Positions 16,480 through 19,340 of a stretch of DNA of 19,340 nucleotides are shown one piece after another. Under the pieces are notes generated by a model, which saw only the letters and a list, made by a program, of their open reading frames with translations, did not search any database and was not told the origin of the DNA. The stretch covers positions 1-19,340 of the forward strand of contig CAZNCS010000058.1 in NCBI GenBank assembly GCA_964571605.1, written 5' to 3'. Source of the stretch: Leptospira_B sp964571605. GTDB taxonomy: Bacteria > Spirochaetota > Leptospiria > Leptospirales > Leptospiraceae. Numbering within the stretch: position 1 is the first letter of the stretch; each line of letters opens with the position of its first letter. Both the position numbers and the translations under genes were made by a program.

Positions 16480-16752
16480 ATGGAATGGGAAAAGATTTTA
16501 CGGGACTCAGTAAAAGAAGGTTCAATCAAGGAACTTTATCTCCGGCGGGTTCCCACTCTGAAAACTTGTGACGACTGGAATAAGGTGAAAGAAATAGGCC
16601 TTATCGATCACAAAACCAAATACGCTCATTACAAAGGTGGTTTGGTCAAATATGGAGAAGGTCTTTTTTACGTAAGTGAGGAGCGTCTGCAAGCTCTGGC
16701 GCCTTTCCGTAAATGGGAATTTAAAACCAAAATCAAAGTCTCCGCCGAGTAA
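16480..16752 (+). CDS. Hypothetical small basic protein
   Basis: I do not recognise this 90-residue protein. It starts MEWEKILRDSVKEG and ends KTKIKVSAE. It is charged and Lys-rich with two aromatic patches (YAHYKGGLVKYGEGLFYV and FRKWEF), and has no signal peptide or membrane span. The frame can be extended to a TTG at 16444, but the ATG at 16480 is the more natural start; neither has a good Shine-Dalgarno sequence. Its codon use resembles the neighbours. It lies about 96 bases after the third chemoreceptor on the same strand. The long reading frame opposite it (16522-17070) takes part of its sequence from repeats and is not believed. It is probably a real gene of unknown role. Confidence 0.6.
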   Translation: MEWEKILRDSVKEGSIKELYLRRVPTLKTCDDWNKVKEIGLIDHKTKYAHYKGGLVKYGEGLFYVSEERLQALAPFRKWEFKTKIKVSAE

Positions 16753-16867
16753 TTCGCGCGGGAGCTTCGGACACGCTGAGAATTGAGAAGAATTTAAAAT
16801 TCTCTTTAATTTGAGTGCGAATCCCTTTCCTCCGACATCAAATATATCTAAATGAGAATTCTTTAAG

Positions 16868-16898
16868 TTTTCACGCAGAGGCGCGGAGACGCAAAGAG
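16868..16898 (+). repeat. CGCAGAGGC-type repeat, copy 5
   Basis: The cleanest copy: a TTTTCA lead followed by three 9-base units, CACGCAGAG and GCGCGGAGA among them. It faces copy 6 as the left arm of an inverted repeat with a spacer of about 105 bases. The preceding stretch 16753-16867 has only a short AT-rich palindrome (AGAATTTAAAATTCT, 16789-16803). Confidence 0.75.
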
Positions 16899-16907
16899 AT
16901 TCAGGCA

Positions 16908-16916
16908 TGTTATAAT
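16908..16916 (+). promoter_or_regulatory. Extended -10 element inside inverted repeat
   Basis: TGTTATAAT (TG at 16908-16909, TATAAT at 16911-16916) is a perfect extended -10 (TGnTATAAT). The -35 position (about 16888-16893, GACGCA) is poor. It lies between repeat copies 5 and 6 and would transcribe rightward into copy 6 and against the 3' end of the helicase-associated gene. No protein gene lies downstream on that strand, so any product would be a non-coding or antisense RNA. Confidence 0.25.
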
Positions 16917-17003
16917 ATATAGATTCACGAAGGACCTCTCGATACGCGCACTTGAGGCCCCATCTCACTCTTCTTTCTAAAATGAAAAAACCCGAACTCT
17001 TAT

Positions 17004-17040
17004 CCTCTGCGCCTTTGCGTCTCTGCGTGAGAAAAACTCT
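17004..17040 (-). repeat. CGCAGAGGC-type repeat, copy 6
   Basis: An inverted partner of copy 5. On the minus strand it reads AGAGTTTTTCTCACGCAGAG and then further 9-base units. Both copies have a T-rich lead before CACGCAGAG, so the outer ends of the pair match, as expected of a duplicated or MITE-like unit. A fragment (GGCTCCGCGCC) follows at 17049-17059. Confidence 0.7.
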
Positions 17041-17146
17041 TTGCAGCTCGGCTCCGCGCCTATATCGCAATTAGATACGTTCCGACGTCATAGGAAAAGA
17101 ATTAACACTTAGTCTGAAAAAAAGAAACTCAGGTTCCAGTGGCAAA

Positions 17147-17197
17147 TCTCTCCGCGCCCGCCGCGACTCCGCGTGGAAAGAATTCTCTGTGAAAACT
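17147..17197 (-). repeat. CGCAGAGGC-type repeat, copy 7
   Basis: On the minus strand it starts about ten bases after the stop of the helicase-associated gene with TTTTCACAGAGAATTC, then diverged units (CACGCGGAGTCGCGGCGGGC). Its two-block structure matches copy 4 after ilvN and, more loosely, copy 1 after the first chemoreceptor. Confidence 0.65.
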
Positions 17198-17206
17198 CTA
17201 CTCGAA

Positions 17207-19210
17207 TTAGCGAGTGAGATTGATGATAAGATTGAGTTTTTCGGCGACTGTGATGACGTCTTGGACTCTTGTTTTGTCCACAAGAACCGCTGTCGGGCCG
17301 ATTTCGTCCAGAACGATCTTCTTACCCTTGATCTGACCGAGTAGGAGTTCCATCACATTCTGGTCTTTTGTACGAACCAGAACACAATCCTCGGAAACTT
17401 CCACAACCGGCAGGTTTCCTCCCCAATCTTCCAAAAGGAAGAGAAGGTTCTGGGCCAATTCCGCTCTACTGGAGGCCTTTAAGAAATCCACAAACTCGTT
17501 CGTTTTATAACCGAGTAAAATTCCCAATTGATAGGCTTCTTTCGTAAGAACAAAAGTGAAAACTCGATCGTAATCTTTGAGTTCAGTAAACGCTTTTAGA
17601 AGATGAATTCCGTTGATGGAAACTTTTTCCGGGAATGCAATCACGGAGAAGTCCGGGTTAATCGTAATCCCACCTTTTTCAGTAGTTCCTGAAAGTTCTC
17701 CGGTTTGGAAGAAATATTCTCCCAGTTTGGAAAGAGTGAGGAAACGATTCGGATATTCTACTTCCAAAAGTCCGAATAAATGCAGATAGAAAATCGCGCT
17801 CATGATCTCTTTGCGAAGATCGGCAAGATCCGTTTGCAAATTTTTAGTACGGAAACCCGGACTAAAGATCAAATGATCGCGGATAATATTCGAGAAAATA
17901 ACGGAAAGATGAATTCGTTTGGATCTGATGATCAAATTCACACATTTGTCCAGAATCATCTTATCGTAAAAAGGCATTTCCGTAGGCTGGAACACTTCGG
18001 GAGGATTCACCCGTTTCATTCTTGCCTCGTTTACCTCGTGAATCACGATTTTCATGATCTCGAAAATGTCTTTGGCCAAAAATCCGTCGAGGTCTCCTCT
18101 CAGGATGATATTCTCGCCTTTGATATCCGCCAAATTTAATAATTTCAGAATCGGAAGAATCAATTCCATCTGATAGATTTGGCTTTTTTCAGGGAAAATG
18201 CTGATATCCGGATTGAGCAATTCCTGCTCGGTCCGTTTATGATCCGCCTGTTTGACTTTTCCGGATTTCGCCAGTACCAAACCTTTTCTGCTGATATAAG
18301 AAAGTAACTTTTTGGTATTTAGGAAGAAGTCCAGCTCGTTGGTTGCGAGTTTTTCCTGTCTTTGACGGGTTCCTTTTTTAATGGAAGGAAGAATCGGATT
18401 ATTCTGGATATGTTTTAAAAGTTCTTCGGGAAGTGCGAAAATTCTTACGAATTTTTCTTCCACAAAACAAACGTCTGCGACGAGACCTTTTTCCACCAAA
18501 GCGGGAATGATGGACTCGTATTTGCCCCGACCCATTACGATAAAACTACGGATATCGTCGGCGTCGGCCGCCCCACCGCTTAGATAAATACGAACTAACG
18601 TATCTCTTTCTAATTCGGATAAAGACTGGAGAGAAGCTTCGTACGCTTCTGCAGAAGTTGCATGTGTGATAAATTTGCGGATACTGTCGATTTTAGCGGG
18701 AGCTTTGACCGTTTTTTTCCACTCGGCGGAAATATCCGTGAGCTTCTTATGATCTAAAAGTTTTTCGACGGAAACTTTGTATTTGTCTCCCTTAAGATTT
18801 TGCTCCAGAGAAACAAGTTCCGCTAACTCTTCGTAAGCATGGTACTTGTCTAGGTTGTTTGTTAACCTTTCTCTATTTTTTCTCTGGTATACAAGATGGT
18901 ATTTGCGAAGAAGATTTAACTCCATCTCCACGTTAATGGGAGGGATATTAACCTTTCTCGAAATTTCACCCAGAGTCAGAACGTTTTTGTTCTTCAGGAT
19001 GGAAGTATAAATATTAACTTGAAGGACTGTAAGCTTTTCCAAAACCCCTTTTAGGAAAAACTCGTTCAGAAAACTGTCATAAAGGAACTTAACGTTCTTA
19101 TTCTTTTCTTTGAACGGGAGTTTAGGAATGTTCCAAAGAGCGGCAGTCTTCTTTAGGTCATTTAGTTCGAGTTTTTCTAATTCTTGCAATAAAACCGATT
19201 CGCCGCTCAT
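17207..19210 (-). CDS. XPB helicase-associated domain protein (Helicase_C_3-like)
   Basis: A 667-residue soluble protein without helicase motifs. Residues about 513-640 match the Helicase_C_3/XPB N-terminal-type domain (GGITINPDFSVIAFPEK, LTKEAYQLGILLGY, ASSRAELAQNLLFLLEDW, then VVEVSEDCVLVR). This domain is found at the front of bacterial XPB helicases and, in actinobacteria, in a separate protein encoded next to XPB. The first 500 residues are mostly helical; 55-110 look like a winged-helix DNA-binding unit (LTLGEISRKVNIPPINVEMELNLLRKYHLV) and 195-260 may be a second. A role beside an XPB-type helicase in DNA repair or transcription is inferred. The ATG overlaps the stop of the upstream gene by four bases and has no strong Shine-Dalgarno sequence, so it is probably translated by coupling. 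Confidence 0.75.
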   Translation of the reverse strand: MSGESVLLQELEKLELNDLKKTAALWNIPKLPFKEKNKNVKFLYDSFLNEFFLKGVLEKLTVLQVNIYTSILKNKNVLTLGEISRKVNIPPINVEMELNLLRKYHLVYQRKNRERLTNNLDKYHAYEELAELVSLEQNLKGDKYKVSVEKLLDHKKLTDISAEWKKTVKAPAKIDSIRKFITHATSAEAYEASLQSLSELERDTLVRIYLSGGAADADDIRSFIVMGRGKYESIIPALVEKGLVADVCFVEEKFVRIFALPEELLKHIQNNPILPSIKKGTRQRQEKLATNELDFFLNTKKLLSYISRKGLVLAKSGKVKQADHKRTEQELLNPDISIFPEKSQIYQMELILPILKLLNLADIKGENIILRGDLDGFLAKDIFEIMKIVIHEVNEARMKRVNPPEVFQPTEMPFYDKMILDKCVNLIIRSKRIHLSVIFSNIIRDHLIFSPGFRTKNLQTDLADLRKEIMSAIFYLHLFGLLEVEYPNRFLTLSKLGEYFFQTGELSGTTEKGGITINPDFSVIAFPEKVSINGIHLLKAFTELKDYDRVFTFVLTKEAYQLGILLGYKTNEFVDFLKASSRAELAQNLLFLLEDWGGNLPVVEVSEDCVLVRTKDQNVMELLLGQIKGKKIVLDEIGPTAVLVDKTRVQDVITVAEKLNLIINLTR

Positions 19211-19340
19211 ACCACTGACCGAATATATCGTTCGAAAGCCATCTTGTAATTCTCGCCGTTCCCGTAAACCAAAATACGCTTTTCCGTTCCGAATCCAAAG
19301 TGTAGACCCCGGCCGGAAGTCGGTCGGTTCCCATTAAAAA
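19207..19340 (-). CDS. C-terminal fragment of an unidentified gene
   Basis: The last 43 codons of a gene cut by the right edge. The frame ends at TGA (19209-19207), which overlaps the ATG of the helicase-associated gene as ATGA. This typical coupled overlap is why I chose this frame. The tail includes LHFGFGTEKRILVYGNG and ends with NYKMAFERYIRSVV. I do not recognise the family. By analogy with actinobacteria an XPB helicase might be expected here, but no XPB motif can be seen in this short tail. A second frame open across the same stretch is less convincing. Confidence 0.6.
   Translation of the reverse strand, partial: FNGNRPTSGRGLHFGFGTEKRILVYGNGENYKMAFERYIRSVV

Noticed and set aside
16522..17070. 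182-codon minus-strand frame
   Set aside because: It overlaps the more plausible 90-residue gene and takes its N-terminal half from repeat copies 5 and 6 (TQRRKGAE, LCVSAPLREN).
4251..17197. CRISPR array
   Set aside because: The 9-base-unit copies are scattered, in both orientations, without regular spacers or cas genes.
19145..19340. Alternative frame open from the right edge (MGTDRLPAGVYTLDS...)
   Set aside because: It would overlap the helicase-associated gene by about 60 bases; the frame ending in the ATGA overlap fits gene organisation better.
1..19340. Mobile element, prophage or defence island
   Set aside because: No transposase, integrase, phage or nuclease genes; all large genes are ordinary chromosomal families with similar codon use.

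Overview
The window looks like a chromosomal segment of a spirochaete, most likely Leptospira. This is inferred from the style of the proteins (691-residue Cache chemoreceptors, a spirochaete-type lipobox, AT-leaning third codon positions), not from a database match. I did not assign a species. It is mostly housekeeping and chemotaxis DNA. I saw no prophage, transposase, CRISPR array, tRNA or rRNA, and no recognisable defence cluster.

Layout. The left edge cuts the N-terminus of a molybdopterin/[4Fe-4S] oxidoreductase (minus strand), preceded by a secreted SGNH lipoprotein hydrolase (minus). Divergent from these is a plus-strand pair: a NagZ-like family 3 glycoside hydrolase, then hemW, the second gene starting almost on the stop of the first. 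A GC-rich nested hairpin and a repeat copy separate hemW from two tandem paralogous chemoreceptors (minus, 691 residues each). After a repeat-filled gap comes the ilvB-ilvN operon (minus, 4-base overlap), divergent from a TPR-repeat protein (plus). The TPR gene converges, with only 3 bases between stops, on a metallophosphoesterase of a cyanobacterial/plastid-like type (minus). Divergent from that is a third, differently built chemoreceptor (plus, six membrane spans), then a small unknown protein. A second repeat-rich gap leads to a stand-alone XPB helicase-associated (Helicase_C_3-type) protein (minus). Its start overlaps the stop of a gene cut by the right edge.

How the parts connect. Three chemoreceptors in 12 kb suggest a locus for environmental sensing, but no che genes are present, so they must signal to kinases encoded elsewhere. 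ilvBN supplies the first common step of branched-chain amino acid synthesis. The glycoside hydrolase and SGNH hydrolase are envelope enzymes, and HemW handles haem or radical-SAM chemistry.

Most unusual material lies between genes. A family of short repeats built from 9-base units related to CGCAGAGGC recurs seven times. Three copies start within about 12 bases of the stop codon of a minus-strand gene, all in the same orientation, and two further pairs form inverted repeats. A triple 11-base-phased TTACAA array, resembling a Pho-box-type response-regulator site, lies upstream of the chemoreceptor pair. A 10-base inverted repeat closes an 84-base domain in the leader region of ilvB.
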